Shown: positions 1 through 8,971, counted from the stretch's first letter. The stretch: 64,000 nt of DNA from a virus (IMGVR_UViG_3300047494_000229:1-64000); one strand, 5' to 3'. A program made the numbers and translations. Notes: generated by a model not told the origin, from the letters alone.

Positions 1-747
1 GGTGGTAAAAAGGCAGTTACTTCAAAAGCGCAGAAACCTAAGTCTACTCAGAAAGAAAAAGTAACACTCCCCTCGTCACCATTAACACCTGTTGAAGTAG
101 GTAGTTTTGGGGGTGGGCATTCTTCCAATATTGGATATTTCTATAGAATTCCTTCAAATGAATTAGAAAATGATAAAAGCAAAATCAATACTAGTTTTGA
201 TAAACAGTTTAAAAGCGCAAAATCACATAATTTAACCCCCGGTATGGTTATAGAAACAAAGAGAGATGAGTTTAAAGCACTGGATGACGGTTTCAGTCAA
301 CAGCTTAATAATGCAGCCGTCTCAGCAAAAAAGGATTCGGCTTTCAATATAGTTGTTCCCAATGATAAGAAGCAAATTGATTTAGCTAAAGCATTACAAG
401 TGCCTGACAAGGATCAGCCATTGTATTTTCATGATGGCAGAGAAGGCATACAGTTCACTAATTACGGCTCTAGGATGTCTTTGCATGTCAATGAAATATC
501 TGCAAATCAAAAAGGACACGATGAAAGTGACGAAAAAGTAGAAAAAGTAGCTTACCAACTTAGGGAAGCGGGAGGTATTAACTGGGTTCCTGTGTTAGTT
601 AAAAATGTTGGGGAAGACAAGTATGAAGTAGTAGGCAATCACTTTGCTTACGATGTAGCTAAGAAAGCTAACATCACAAGAATACAAGCAATAGTTGTAG
701 GGGACGAAAGTAGCGGTATCAAGAAACCTCGGAAAAAGCGCGCTTGA
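1..747 (+). CDS. ParB/Srx-like domain protein (5' partial)
   Basis: The frame is open from base 1, so the start lies upstream of the window and about 248 residues are visible. The first ~30 residues are Lys-rich and disordered. The C-terminal ~70 residues (INWVPVLVKNVGEDKYEVVG, then GNHFAYDVAKKANITRIQAI) resemble the small ParB/sulfiredoxin-like domain, in which a predicted value is 'kept or lost' through a G-N-H type loop. The protein ends in a basic tail (KKPRKKRA). Such domains occur in plasmid partition proteins, phage proteins and DNA-modifying proteins; without the N-terminus I cannot choose. An 80-bp gap with a HIP1 site separates it from the next rightward gene. Confidence 0.6.
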   Translation, partial: GGKKAVTSKAQKPKSTQKEKVTLPSSPLTPVEVGSFGGGHSSNIGYFYRIPSNELENDKSKINTSFDKQFKSAKSHNLTPGMVIETKRDEFKALDDGFSQQLNNAAVSAKKDSAFNIVVPNDKKQIDLAKALQVPDKDQPLYFHDGREGIQFTNYGSRMSLHVNEISANQKGHDESDEKVEKVAYQLREAGGINWVPVLVKNVGEDKYEVVGNHFAYDVAKKANITRIQAIVVGDESSGIKKPRKKRA

Positions 748-828
748 GTAGAACAAGGCGGTTGCAAGGCGTAGTTTACCGCCGTAGGCGATCGCCCCGC
801 TAATTGTTAACTAACTTTAAAAACCACT

Positions 829-1182
829 ATGTCTTACGAACCATTAAACGACGCAATCAAAACAAAAGCAAAGTCTGAGGGATGGAGCGAGATACAGGAA
901 TCAGGTATACATTTGTGGGGCTACGAAAATCCAAGAGACGTAATGCCTTCGCCCATTCCGCTAGACATTCAAGTTACAGAAACTTGCAGAAGTGCGGGGG
1001 CGGTTATCGGATATTCTGGTGATGAAGTGGCAAAAGCGATCGCCTGTTTACTAAAACCTACAATTTCACCTTCATCAATTAACTTTGAAAAGTTTGAAAT
1101 TAAGCCCTTGAGAATCAAGAAAAATAAAAAGACGCGTATGAATCAAGCTAGAAATGTTAGCCAATCACGCGGTTTCTCGTAG
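829..1182 (+). CDS. hypothetical protein, 117 aa
   Basis: I do not recognise this protein. It starts with ATG after an AT-rich leader. The N-terminal ~85 residues look like a compact folded domain (MSYEPLNDAIKTKAKSEGWS, later SAGAVIGYSGDEVAKAIACL). The last ~30 residues are very basic (KIKKNKKTRMNQARN-like) and could contact nucleic acid. A HIP1 site lies inside the frame and another overlaps the region just after the stop. It lies between the ParB-like gene and the small 76-aa gene on the same strand, and may belong to the same transcription unit. Confidence 0.5.
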   Translation: MSYEPLNDAIKTKAKSEGWSEIQESGIHLWGYENPRDVMPSPIPLDIQVTETCRSAGAVIGYSGDEVAKAIACLLKPTISPSSINFEKFEIKPLRIKKNKKTRMNQARNVSQSRGFS

Positions 1183-1225
1183 GCGATCGCCCTCACGTTA
1201 TCCCTTAGTCTTCTAGCAAAATGAT

Positions 1226-1456
1226 ATGAGTGAACTTAAAGCATTAATCCAAGAGTATTGTGTGCATCAACTGAATAATCAACTAGTTGACCTAGTTGAA
1301 CAGTATTATCCAGAAAAAAGCTTGACGTTGGATCAAAAGAACATTGTTCGGCAATTTTTACAAACAGCAGTAAATGCTTCGGCTGAAAAAATTGCAGAAG
1401 AATTTGAACAAGCTAGGCTTGCTATATCTCCAAGTAATCCACAGCTAAATCAGTAA
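1226..1456 (+). CDS. small helical hypothetical protein, 76 aa
   Basis: Unrecognised. The sequence is almost entirely predicted helix, with heptad-like spacing of Leu/Val (LKALIQEYCVHQLNNQLVDL and FLQTAVNASAEKIAEEFEQA), and ends in a short polar tail. It starts at the ATG following a poorly conserved leader. Its last 35 bp overlap the end of the opposite-strand tail-completion gene, a convergent arrangement. The overlap lies in the low-complexity tail, so both genes can be real. It could be a small structural or regulatory protein of the element; nothing in the sequence assigns a function. Confidence 0.5.
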   Translation: MSELKALIQEYCVHQLNNQLVDLVEQYYPEKSLTLDQKNIVRQFLQTAVNASAEKIAEEFEQARLAISPSNPQLNQ

Positions 1457-1850
1457 TATTTCTTTCATCGGTCTTACTTAATCGCCCGTCTGGTAATATC
1501 TGTCTTTGGGGCATTTTACGCGTACCTCGTTGGTGAAATTCACCGGGGAAAGCTATGGTTATTTTGACTGACTTTCCTTGAATTGTAGGTGTTGGACTTC
1601 TCCTCATATCCCCTTTGCGAGTTAGAATTTTCCGTGGATAACCCAAGCGTTCCTTCTCGGCGATCGTTGCTGGGGATAATGGGGCCCACTTCTGCCCATA
1701 AGGATCGGTTTCAGTCCTGAATCCTTGTTCTGCACGTTTCAAGAGATAGTCGCCAGTAGATTTGAGAAATTCAGTAGGTATAGAAAGTTTTCCGCCTAAA
1801 CGGGTGAGCGATCTTATAATGGGGTTTAAGTCTGCGAAAACTTCAATCAT
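1422..1850 (-). CDS. phage virion morphogenesis / tail completion protein (Mu gpG / P2 gpS type)
   Basis: 142 residues, the usual size for the phage virion morphogenesis (tail completion) family. Family features visible are an N-terminal helix (MIEVFADLNPIIRSL), the central DPYGQKWAPLSPATIAEKER block, a KIL..KGDMRRSPTPTIQGKSV segment and the C-terminal HQRGTRKMPQRQILPDGR block, which matches the usual 'HQ.G..MPARP.L' signature. Family members act at the head-proximal end of the tail during assembly. This is among the clearest evidence that the region is tailed-phage derived. The gene runs leftward while the neighbouring tape measure gene runs rightward. Its ATG overlaps the ATG of the divergent 66-aa gene by two bases. 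Confidence 0.75.
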   Translation of the reverse strand: MIEVFADLNPIIRSLTRLGGKLSIPTEFLKSTGDYLLKRAEQGFRTETDPYGQKWAPLSPATIAEKERLGYPRKILTRKGDMRRSPTPTIQGKSVKITIAFPGEFHQRGTRKMPQRQILPDGRLSKTDERNITDLAVDYLEI

Positions 1851-2049
1851 GATTAAATATAACCGAACTACACCAGATTTGACACAATATCCTCTAGCCT
1901 TCCCAGAGTACTGTAATATTTTTTACGGGGCAGATGCCAATGGTAAGATAAAAACTTTTCACCCTTCTGGGGAGATTGCTTTACAACTTATTTCAGCAAG
2001 TAAAAAAATAATCAGTGAGCATAGCGATGGAAATAACTGTCAGGAATAA
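1849..2049 (+). CDS. hypothetical protein, 66 aa
   Basis: Unrecognised small protein, chosen from the ATG at 1849 (MIKYNRTTPDLTQYPLAFPE). A longer upstream reading in this frame runs antisense to the tail-completion gene and looks like noise. The ATG shares two bases with the divergent start codon at 1850 (CATG). The stop overlaps the next rightward gene by 23 bp, which suggests translational coupling. The mix of aromatic and charged residues (EYCNIFYGADANGKIKTFHP) looks like a real folded protein. The position before a tape-measure-linked gene suggests a small tail-region protein. Confidence 0.5.
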   Translation: MIKYNRTTPDLTQYPLAFPEYCNIFYGADANGKIKTFHPSGEIALQLISASKKIISEHSDGNNCQE

Positions 2050-2779
2050 ACAGTACAAGGCTGAACACTTAACAGATTTAAATTATCTAGCACTTGGCAA
2101 CTTATTTATTGATGATAGTGGTAACTTTTCATTGACTAATGTAGAGGACTATGAATCGCTATCTCAAGCTGATAAGTTACGATTGACTAAGCCAATTATG
2201 AAGCGGTTGATCGATCCAAAAGAGAAAGCAGCGATCGCCTCTTCCCTGTCTGCTATTTTTCCCAGCCTCCCCAGAGAACTTGTTAGCTATTCTTCAGGGG
2301 AATTCACTCTTAATATCACAATTGAAGAGTTACTGAGATTATCTTTGGCAGTGGCTAATGCTATAGGGAACAATACGACAAAACAAAAGCCTCAAGAAAT
2401 TACACCCGTACAGGAAGCTGCTATTGTAAGACTTTGGACAAATATTGAAGAAATTCAAAAAAGCGTTGATAGCATTGCTTTTGACGATTCAATTATTAAC
2501 ATTGATGTTCTTGAAAACTATAGGACTAGAATTGAATCGATTTTCCATGAATCTGTGAGTTTTGCTGCCGCATGGGCTGGAAGCGTTGCAGCAACCAAAT
2601 TACCTTCAAGAAAAGATGTCCTACCAATTCTTACTAGTATTCAGGGGCGGAAGGAGTACAAGCAATGGCAAGTCGGTAAAACTACATCAAGTCAAGAAGA
2701 ATTAGCACAGGCGGCGAATATTGCCCGACTTGAGGAAGAATTGAAGTTTGCTAAATCTGGTAGAGTCCTTGGGAAGTAA
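2027..2779 (+). CDS. tail-region protein upstream of the tape measure (possible tail assembly chaperone analogue)
   Basis: 250 residues from the ATG at 2027; a GTG four codons earlier is also in frame. The sequence is a helical, Asn/Ser/Glu-rich protein with no motif I can name. Its C-terminal segment (QEELAQAANIARLEEELKFA) is a short coiled coil. In tailed phages the gene just before the tape measure usually encodes a tail assembly chaperone; that position is the only reason for the tentative call. I did not see a slippery heptamer or an overlapping extended frame of the kind used by classical gpG/gpGT chaperones. A palindromic repeat pair follows the stop. Confidence 0.45.
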   Translation: MEITVRNKQYKAEHLTDLNYLALGNLFIDDSGNFSLTNVEDYESLSQADKLRLTKPIMKRLIDPKEKAAIASSLSAIFPSLPRELVSYSSGEFTLNITIEELLRLSLAVANAIGNNTTKQKPQEITPVQEAAIVRLWTNIEEIQKSVDSIAFDDSIINIDVLENYRTRIESIFHESVSFAAAWAGSVAATKLPSRKDVLPILTSIQGRKEYKQWQVGKTTSSQEELAQAANIARLEEELKFAKSGRVLGK

Positions 2780-2795
2780 TGCCAACAGATCAATT

Positions 2796-2865
2796 TCTCA
2801 GGAACAATTGTTCCTGAGAAACGGCTGAAACCCTTATTATTTCGTGAGGAACAATTGTTCTTCAA
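2796..2865. repeat. dispersed double-palindrome repeat, copy 1
   Basis: Two palindromes with the core GGAACAATTGTTCC are centred about 48 bp apart. The first (2796-2819) is a perfect 24-bp palindrome; the second (2849-2860) keeps GAACAATTGTTC. The spacer contains GCTGAAACCCTTATTATTTC. The same unit recurs near 7.9, 24.6 and 49.5 kb; this copy is inverted relative to those at 7.9 and 24.6 kb. It lies between convergent genes and could fold as hairpins that end transcription. Confidence 0.85.
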
Positions 2866-2895
2866 AGTAATTAAAAACTAAAAGAAGTATACTTA

Positions 2896-3300
2896 TTACC
2901 AACCACGAGCGCCAATAGCGTGGCAAAAGTAAGTCATTGCTTGACTACCGGGGCTATCCGTTCTAACTTGAAGTGGTTGGCGTACTTTCTCTTCAGTCAG
3001 TTTTACTCCTTGGTTGTAGGTTCTAAGTCCCACGACCGACAAGTTTTCATCTCCGCACTCAGCGTTAAGTAATGTCTCGCTCATTATGTCATTTTTAATC
3101 TGGTAAACCCTCAAAACACTACCAAATCCAGCTTCTCTTTTTCCCATTGTGGTGGTATCCAATAAGAATGGATCACCATCACTGTCAGTCCCAACCTTGA
3201 CAAATTTTCCTGTATTCTGAGCAAGCGTAGCACTGCTAAGAATTAAAGTTGAAATTGCTACAACAGATAACACGCTGATGAAACGTTTAAGGTACTTCAT
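2896..3300 (-). CDS. secreted hypothetical protein (possible adhesin-E-like)
   Basis: 134 residues with a clear Sec signal peptide: MKYLKRFISVLSVVAISTLI followed by LSSATLAQN, where cleavage after Ala-Gln or TLA is plausible. The mature part (FVKVGTDSDGDPFLLDTTTM, later SVLRVYQIKND and an AECGDEN segment) resembles short cyanobacterial exported proteins sometimes grouped with 'surface-adhesin protein E'. It has two Cys that could pair outside the cytoplasm. It stands alone between a repeat pair and the tape measure gene and runs the opposite way, so it may be a lysogenic-conversion type cargo gene. The function is unknown. Confidence 0.55.
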   Translation of the reverse strand: MKYLKRFISVLSVVAISTLILSSATLAQNTGKFVKVGTDSDGDPFLLDTTTMGKREAGFGSVLRVYQIKNDIMSETLLNAECGDENLSVVGLRTYNQGVKLTEEKVRQPLQVRTDSPGSQAMTYFCHAIGARGW

Positions 3301-3416
3301 GTCAAATAAATAATTAATGCGTCATTTATTTGTAATCTTTTATACGCTAAAGCTGTTGTAGTGAAGACACTGAAAAATACTTGAAGCTTGTGTAAACTTG
3401 CAAAGATACTCATCAA

Positions 3417-3455
3417 AGCAAATAGGGCGATCGCTTACTGATCGCCCTATTTGCT
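3417..3455. repeat. inverted repeat built on a HIP1 site
   Basis: A 16-bp perfect stem (AGCAAATAGGGCGATC paired with its complement) closes a 7-nt loop, in the leader of the tape measure gene. There is no T-run after it, so it is not a textbook terminator. The remaining ~100 bp up to 3300 contain no other feature I can name. Confidence 0.7.
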
Positions 3456-3502
3456 AATACACTGGTTTTATCACAGAACTCAGGATGTATAGATTATATC
3501 TT

Positions 3503-3507
3503 GGGAG
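3503..3507 (+). promoter_or_regulatory. ribosome binding site of the tape measure gene
   Basis: GGGAG lies 7 nt before the ATG at 3515. The in-frame ATG at 3485 has no such site, so the downstream ATG is the preferred start. Confidence 0.55.
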
Positions 3508-3514
3508 CCTTGCT

Positions 3515-6500
3515 ATGGCAGCAATTTCGCCTCTGACGCTGATTTTTCAAGCGGTCGATCAGGCATCGCCAGTAGTCAAAAATATAATCGCTGGACTCAA
3601 AGAGAATGTCGGCGTAGTCGGTGCTTTGAGTCTTGCGTACAACGAAACTCAGCAGGCGATCGCCTCATTCGCTGCCCAAGGTCAAAAAGCTTACGATCTA
3701 TTGATTGGTCAAAATGTCGAATTACAAGGGCAGTTATTGGCTACCCAAGCATCTCTAGTAGCCACTAATAAGGTAATCTCGGAAGGTTTCGAGGTTAAAG
3801 ACCCGACTAGGGCAATTCAGACATTAACTGAACCTGTAAATCAGGCGATCGCTGACTTGAGAAAAGGTTCCTTTGATTTAGTCGGTGTCACATCGAACGA
3901 TTTAATTCCACTATTTCAATCAGTAGCCAACGAAAGCTCGAAAATTGGAGCAAATCTAGAGCAATCTGCTCAGTTAGCTCTAGGATTTGGGGCAGCTACT
4001 CAGACCCTAAAAATCCCACTCCAGCAAACAAGCAATGAGCTAAAACTGATATTAGAGGGGCAAGTTTCCAGTGAAAATAGGTTAGCAACTGCCTTAAATT
4101 TGAATAACGAAACAGTTAATCGATGGAAATCTCAAAATATATTTGTTGAGGAACTGAATAAAAAACTGGCAGTATTTCGAGCCGGTAATGCTCTCGCTGC
4201 CCAAACAATTGATGGGGTTACAGCAAATATCAAAGAATTATTTTTAGAGTTTGGCAGGGTTGCGGGTGTGCCTTTGCTACAACCAGCTGTCACTCAATTA
4301 AATACTTTATATGAATTTATTAAAAACAATAAAGATGCTATTCAAGAGATCACGGTTTCTGTTGTCAATTTCTTTTTGGAGCTAGCTACAAAGGCAGGAT
4401 CGGTGTTAACAACCCTACAGCCAGTATTTCAAACTTTATCTGAGGCTGGATTTAGATTACTTGCAGCAGAAGGAGATGCAGCCGCCGACGCATTAACTTT
4501 GGTAGTGGATATAATTGTTAACTTAGTAACGGTGGCGACACCTTTATTGCAGGTATTGGCGAATATTGTCGATGCTTTAACAAAAATAGTTGATACCCCT
4601 TTTGGCAGAATATTACTTGAGACGATCGCTACCATAATTTTATTAAATAACGCTTTTACTGCGGCAACAGTAATTGTTAGTTTATTTACTGCGGCACTAG
4701 CTGCAAGTGGTGGTGGTGTAGTGGGATTTGGAACTGCATTGGTTGCAACATTCCCCATACTGGAAATATTCCCTGTAGCGATAACTGCTGGTACTACTGC
4801 ATTGACTGCGTTTACAGCATCGGCGGCGGCAGCAGGTGGTGGTGTAGCTGGTTTTGCTGCGGCAGCAGCGATCGCAGTTCTACCACTTGCAGCACTAGCA
4901 GCAGCCGTCGGGTTAGCTTTTACTGTCCGCGAAACCAAGCGGTTAGAGGAAGCAAACGACGCGCTCGACGAATTTAGCACTCAGGCGCAAGACTCAGGCG
5001 ATCGCGCCGTGGCTTTAGCATCAAAACTTAAGGCTCTCAACGATGCCGAACGTGATAATGGTAAACTGACCCAAGAGCAGGCAAAGCAACTCAAAACTTT
5101 ACAGATAGGTGCGGCTGGGCAATTAGAGGGATTAAAATCACAGTTGGCAGCTATTAAAGAATTAGTTCCCGCCAACGAAGACCAGAAAAATGCTCAAGCG
5201 GCACTTATTAAACAAACTGAAACTAGTATTAGTTTGTTACAAAAACAATCAGGTGCGGCCAGGCTTTTGTCTAAGGATTTACCCCAATTAGGGAATGATT
5301 ATGAGCAGCTGAGTAGAAAAGTTAGTAATGCCCTAGCTCAATTCAATAAACCAGCCAGCGCTGACCAGTTCAAAGCTTCAAGCAAAGAAATTGTCGATCT
5401 CAGTCAGAAACAATTTGAGATTGGACAGCTTACCGCAGAGCAGGTGATCGCCCAACTCAATCAAGTCCGAAATGACACACGCGTAGAATTTGAATTAAGG
5501 CGATCAGCAGCTGATGCCATCACCAAGATTCGCCAAGGTGAAACCGACAAACAAGTAAAAATCAGTGAGGAGCAACAGCAGAAAATCCAAGGGTTAATCG
5601 CCTCCGAGGGAATCTCCCAAGCGGAAGGGCAGAGGCAAATTACCCAAGCGAAATTCAAAGAGCTAAACCTACAATTGGATGCTGTCAGAGCTGCGATCGC
5701 CGCCGAAAATGCCTTGAGAAAATCCCAAGTAGATACCCAAGTAGCAGGAATTGACGCACAGATAGCAGAGGCGCAAAAACGCCTAGCAGAAGCACAAGGC
5801 AAAGGGGATAAGGGAGGAGCCAGAATTGCAAATGAAGATATTACTAGGCTTGAATCCCAGAAGGCAGCAGCCCAAGCATCCCTTGGGATTGATAGTGATC
5901 GCCTCTCCCAGTTAAAATCTCAACAACAGAAATTCTCCACTGAAATTGCTCAAACCGAGGGGCAAGAACGGCAACGAGTTAGGCAAGAACGGTTAAAAGA
6001 CTTTGATGAACAACAGCAAATATTAGATTCTCAAAACGCTCAAAGGTTAATTACTCAAGAGCAATTTAACGATCGCTCCCTTCAAATTGCCCAAGGTAAA
6101 GCGAAAACTGAACTCGCCCAACTGGAGGAACAGCGCGGTAAATTATCGGCTAATGATAAGGAGGGACAGGAGGCGATCGCCGCCAAGGAAGCGCAGGTCC
6201 GTCAAAAGTTGGCAGAGTCCACAGAGAAATTTGAAGCAGATAAATCCAAAATCAGGATCGCAGCTGTTGATACTGAGCAGAAACAATTGGCGGATAAATT
6301 AGCTGAAGGGGAAGTAACTCAGCAACAGTTTAACCAACAGTCCTTGGCATTGACCCAAAAGCGATTACAAGCTGAACTTGATGAGGTGCAACGTCAACGG
6401 GCCCGACTTAAGGCGGGGGATACCCAAAGGGCGGATGAACTCAATGCCCAAGAGGCAGATATTAGGAAGCGCTCGGTAGATGCGATCGCCCAGAATCAAG

Positions 6501-7903
6501 AAGCGCAAGTGCAACTTATTGAGCAGGCACAGAAGAAAGCGACTGATATCGTTAGTCAATCGGAGAGCGATCGCCTAGTTGAAATTGACAAACTTGAAGC
6601 CACCCAGACTATTCGCAAAGTTGAGGCTGAGAAATTACGAACGGATGCCATAGGCGATCGCATCAAAAAGGAATTACAACTTGAAAAGGATAATTTAGCC
6701 CAACTTGAAGCACTGCCAAAATTTAGTGATCCTGCCAAGGAAGAAGGAAGACAATCACAAATTCGAGCTTCTAGACTCAAAACTTCTCAGTTAACTAAAT
6801 CGCTCATTGACAATGAAATTGAGCAACGAGAGAAGGCTTATGCAGTTATTGAGGACAATTTAAACAGAGAGATTCAGGGGATTCAAAATACTGCGACTAT
6901 TCAAAATCAAGCTTTAGAAAAGCAAGAGCAACTTCAAGACTTCATCAGTAAATCCCTTGAAAATCAGATTAAGCTATTGCAGTCTAGGAAAGACTTGATT
7001 TCCTCTGTGGCTGGGTTTTACGAAGGTGAGCTTAATGTACTTAAGGAGACTACCAAAAACCAGAGACAACAAGCTCAATTAGGGGAGACAGCAGCCGAAA
7101 TTCGCCTCAATTCAGCTAGGGCATCATTTGAGATTGAAAAGCAGATTACCAAAGAGAAGCTTGAACAACAGCAGATTGACTTAGCCATTAAAGAATTGGA
7201 GTTACAAGGTGAGCAGGCTGGGGCAGCTTCAGCCACTTTAAAAGCACAGGCAGAACAGAAAAAAGTAGAGGCGAAACCTGGGGCGACACAAGGGGAGAAG
7301 GACGCGGCGGCGCTCGATGTACAGGCGGCGGTAGCCAAAGAGTTGGGATTACAGCTTAAAGGTGCGTTGCTGGGACAAGAGAAGGCGATCGCTGCTACTC
7401 AAGGTCAACAAGAATTAGATAATTTGGGGCGTACACAGCAATTACAGGATGATCAGAATGTGGCAGCTTTAGCGAATGCTAGAGTCAGCAAGGGGCAGGG
7501 GAGAAGGGAATTAGGAGATTTGCGGGATAATATTTTGAGGCGTGGAGCGGTTGATTCTACAAGAGATTATGCCAAGAATTTGAATTTCAATGCAGTTGGA
7601 GGCGGGTTAGTCTCTCAATTAAGCCAATTGCAAGCCATTTTACAAGGTGTACTACCCACCGGAACAATACCGCAAACTACCCAACGGTTAAGACCTGTTC
7701 CACTTGTCCGAGGATCGGGTCAGGGAACAGTAGGGAGTACCCAAGCAGCCGCTCCTAAGCCCGTGGGAACAGTGAACATTACCGTCAATAATCAATTTAC
7801 TAAAGATGATGCAACGATGGGGAAAGCCGCTGATAAAGTGACTCAGGGTGTCCGAAAAGAGCTTTACGATTTGGGCATACTTTTGACTAGGCAGACAAAT
7901 TAA
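3515..7903 (+). CDS. tail tape measure protein
   Basis: 1462 residues from the ATG at 3515. The N-terminus (ISPLTLIFQAVDQASPVVKN) is the typical opening of long-tail tape measure proteins. Residues ~365-470 form an extended Ala/Gly/Val-rich hydrophobic stretch suited to membrane passage. Residues ~470-1350 are almost uninterrupted coiled coil rich in Gln, Glu and Ala, with many internal variants of QQQFNQQSL-type segments. The C-terminus (TVNITVNNQF, then KAADKVTQGVRKELYDLGIL) is a folded cap. It sets tail length and helps DNA enter the cell. It is the longest gene of the window and implies a tail well over 150 nm, if the usual ~0.15 nm per residue scaling holds. Confidence 0.9.
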   Translation: MAAISPLTLIFQAVDQASPVVKNIIAGLKENVGVVGALSLAYNETQQAIASFAAQGQKAYDLLIGQNVELQGQLLATQASLVATNKVISEGFEVKDPTRAIQTLTEPVNQAIADLRKGSFDLVGVTSNDLIPLFQSVANESSKIGANLEQSAQLALGFGAATQTLKIPLQQTSNELKLILEGQVSSENRLATALNLNNETVNRWKSQNIFVEELNKKLAVFRAGNALAAQTIDGVTANIKELFLEFGRVAGVPLLQPAVTQLNTLYEFIKNNKDAIQEITVSVVNFFLELATKAGSVLTTLQPVFQTLSEAGFRLLAAEGDAAADALTLVVDIIVNLVTVATPLLQVLANIVDALTKIVDTPFGRILLETIATIILLNNAFTAATVIVSLFTAALAASGGGVVGFGTALVATFPILEIFPVAITAGTTALTAFTASAAAAGGGVAGFAAAAAIAVLPLAALAAAVGLAFTVRETKRLEEANDALDEFSTQAQDSGDRAVALASKLKALNDAERDNGKLTQEQAKQLKTLQIGAAGQLEGLKSQLAAIKELVPANEDQKNAQAALIKQTETSISLLQKQSGAARLLSKDLPQLGNDYEQLSRKVSNALAQFNKPASADQFKASSKEIVDLSQKQFEIGQLTAEQVIAQLNQVRNDTRVEFELRRSAADAITKIRQGETDKQVKISEEQQQKIQGLIASEGISQAEGQRQITQAKFKELNLQLDAVRAAIAAENALRKSQVDTQVAGIDAQIAEAQKRLAEAQGKGDKGGARIANEDITRLESQKAAAQASLGIDSDRLSQLKSQQQKFSTEIAQTEGQERQRVRQERLKDFDEQQQILDSQNAQRLITQEQFNDRSLQIAQGKAKTELAQLEEQRGKLSANDKEGQEAIAAKEAQVRQKLAESTEKFEADKSKIRIAAVDTEQKQLADKLAEGEVTQQQFNQQSLALTQKRLQAELDEVQRQRARLKAGDTQRADELNAQEADIRKRSVDAIAQNQEAQVQLIEQAQKKATDIVSQSESDRLVEIDKLEATQTIRKVEAEKLRTDAIGDRIKKELQLEKDNLAQLEALPKFSDPAKEEGRQSQIRASRLKTSQLTKSLIDNEIEQREKAYAVIEDNLNREIQGIQNTATIQNQALEKQEQLQDFISKSLENQIKLLQSRKDLISSVAGFYEGELNVLKETTKNQRQQAQLGETAAEIRLNSARASFEIEKQITKEKLEQQQIDLAIKELELQGEQAGAASATLKAQAEQKKVEAKPGATQGEKDAAALDVQAAVAKELGLQLKGALLGQEKAIAATQGQQELDNLGRTQQLQDDQNVAALANARVSKGQGRRELGDLRDNILRRGAVDSTRDYAKNLNFNAVGGGLVSQLSQLQAILQGVLPTGTIPQTTQRLRPVPLVRGSGQGTVGSTQAAAPKPVGTVNITVNNQFTKDDATMGKAADKVTQGVRKELYDLGILLTRQTN

Positions 7904-7910
7904 CCTTAAA

Positions 7911-7977
7911 AGAACAATTGTTCCTGACGAAACAATAAGGGTTTCAGCCATTTTTCAGGAACAATTGTTCCTGAAAA
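7911..7977. repeat. dispersed double-palindrome repeat, copy 2
   Basis: It begins 8 bp after the tape measure stop codon. The first palindrome keeps GAACAATTGTTC (7912-7923); the second is a perfect 26-bp palindrome (7952-7977) around GGAACAATTGTTCC. The spacer reads CGAAACAATAAGGGTTTCAG, almost identical to the copy at 24.6 kb. The position just after a stop codon fits a terminator role. Confidence 0.85.
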
Positions 7978-7996
7978 TCACTTATAAACTCAATTT

Positions 7997-8572
7997 ATGA
8001 CCCTACTCTCAGAAATTCAAGCCGCACAGTCCCAGTTGCTACCGCCATTTATTAACAAACAATTGTTAGTGCGATCGCCCCTAACAGTTATCCAATTATT
8101 CAACCCCAATCATTACAATCTCTGGCAATTTGACTCTGGCAACTACGGAGACAGTAGCGATTACGTTTATTTGCGACTATTCCCAGGCTACGAAAGCGCC
8201 AACGAGGTGCAAGGGGACAGAGGATTTAAACCGAGTTTTAACGGGACTGTGGCGCAGCACACAACTACACGCCGAACGTTTACGGCAACAGTTCGACAAC
8301 AAACAGCTTTCATCTTCTACCTCGTTGAGAGGTTGGCGTTAATCGCCAATACTTCCTCTTACACTACTTACACACCCATTAAAATCGTCGATTTTTGTTC
8401 TCCTGAAGCGATTGACGATCCTAATACGGCTGCGTACAACGGCGAACTGGCAACGACTAGATACGGACGGATAGATATTGAAAAACGACCCGCGATCGTT
8501 CGGGGGTTTCAAATGGATTACTGCACTTCTGAGTGGGAGTTCAAGTTTAGTGAGGTCGATTTACGTCCTTAA
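7997..8572 (+). CDS. tail-region protein downstream of the tape measure
   Basis: 191 residues, start ATG at 7997. I do not recognise the family. The protein is mixed alpha/beta, with many aromatic residues (SGNYGDSSDYVYLRLFPGYE) and a segment QHTTTRRTFTATVRQQTAFI. It ends EWEFKFSEVDLRP. Genes directly after a tape measure commonly encode distal tail or baseplate proteins, which is the main hint here. Its stop overlaps by 4 bp the stop of the convergent 117-aa gene on the other strand. Confidence 0.5.
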   Translation: MTLLSEIQAAQSQLLPPFINKQLLVRSPLTVIQLFNPNHYNLWQFDSGNYGDSSDYVYLRLFPGYESANEVQGDRGFKPSFNGTVAQHTTTRRTFTATVRQQTAFIFYLVERLALIANTSSYTTYTPIKIVDFCSPEAIDDPNTAAYNGELATTRYGRIDIEKRPAIVRGFQMDYCTSEWEFKFSEVDLRP

Positions 8573-8922
8573 CTGTTTTCTTGGGCATCACCAGCCGCAA
8601 TTAGAAAAGCATTTAAATCAACTTGATTGCCAATGCTTCCTTCCGACAAAGGAGGAGTTGAACCGCCAGCACTGTAAGTAGTTGCACTACCAGGAAACTT
8701 GTAGAAACCAGAACCAAGAATCATCTCATGCCCAACGATTACGTAGGGAATATTGACGCGAAACAAAGTCTTAGTGACTGTTGTTGTGTCGTCTTTTGTG
8801 ACAGTTAAATTCACGTCAACAATCCATTCTTTTGTTCCCTCGGCGATCGCTGCACTCAAACTCAAAGCTTTGCTGACAGTAGTCGCAGCTTTATCACGGG
8901 CGAATGTATCAGAAATGGTCAT
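8569..8922 (-). CDS. hypothetical protein, 117 aa (tail region)
   Basis: Unrecognised. The sequence alternates Thr/Val/Ile in a beta-rich pattern (WIVDVNLTVTKDDTTTVTKT) followed by YVIVGHEMILGSGFYKFPGS and a Gly/Ser loop. This looks like a small beta-structured virion protein. It starts at an ATG with no upstream neighbour closer than the 8986 gene, on the same strand. A 10-bp hairpin separates the two, so the two genes are probably separate transcription units. Confidence 0.45.
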   Translation of the reverse strand: MTISDTFARDKAATTVSKALSLSAAIAEGTKEWIVDVNLTVTKDDTTTVTKTLFRVNIPYVIVGHEMILGSGFYKFPGSATTYSAGGSTPPLSEGSIGNQVDLNAFLIAAGDAQENS

Positions 8923-8947
8923 AATATTTGTATTTTTAAATTGTTAG

Positions 8948-8971
8948 GAGTGCTGAATGTTTTCAGCACTC
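8948..8971. terminator. hairpin between two leftward genes
   Basis: GAGTGCTGAA pairs perfectly with TTCAGCACTC around the loop TGTT, just after the stop of the leftward 8986 gene. Downstream on the minus strand the sequence is AT-rich without a long T-run, so termination is likely but not certain. Confidence 0.5.

Noticed and set aside
4429-4980. Long leftward Ala/Thr-rich frame of 183 codons
   Set aside because: It is antisense to the hydrophobic part of the tape measure gene and low in complexity.
5461-5802. Cys/Ser-rich leftward frame of 113 codons
   Set aside because: Antisense to the tape measure coiled coil; no start signal or homology-like pattern.
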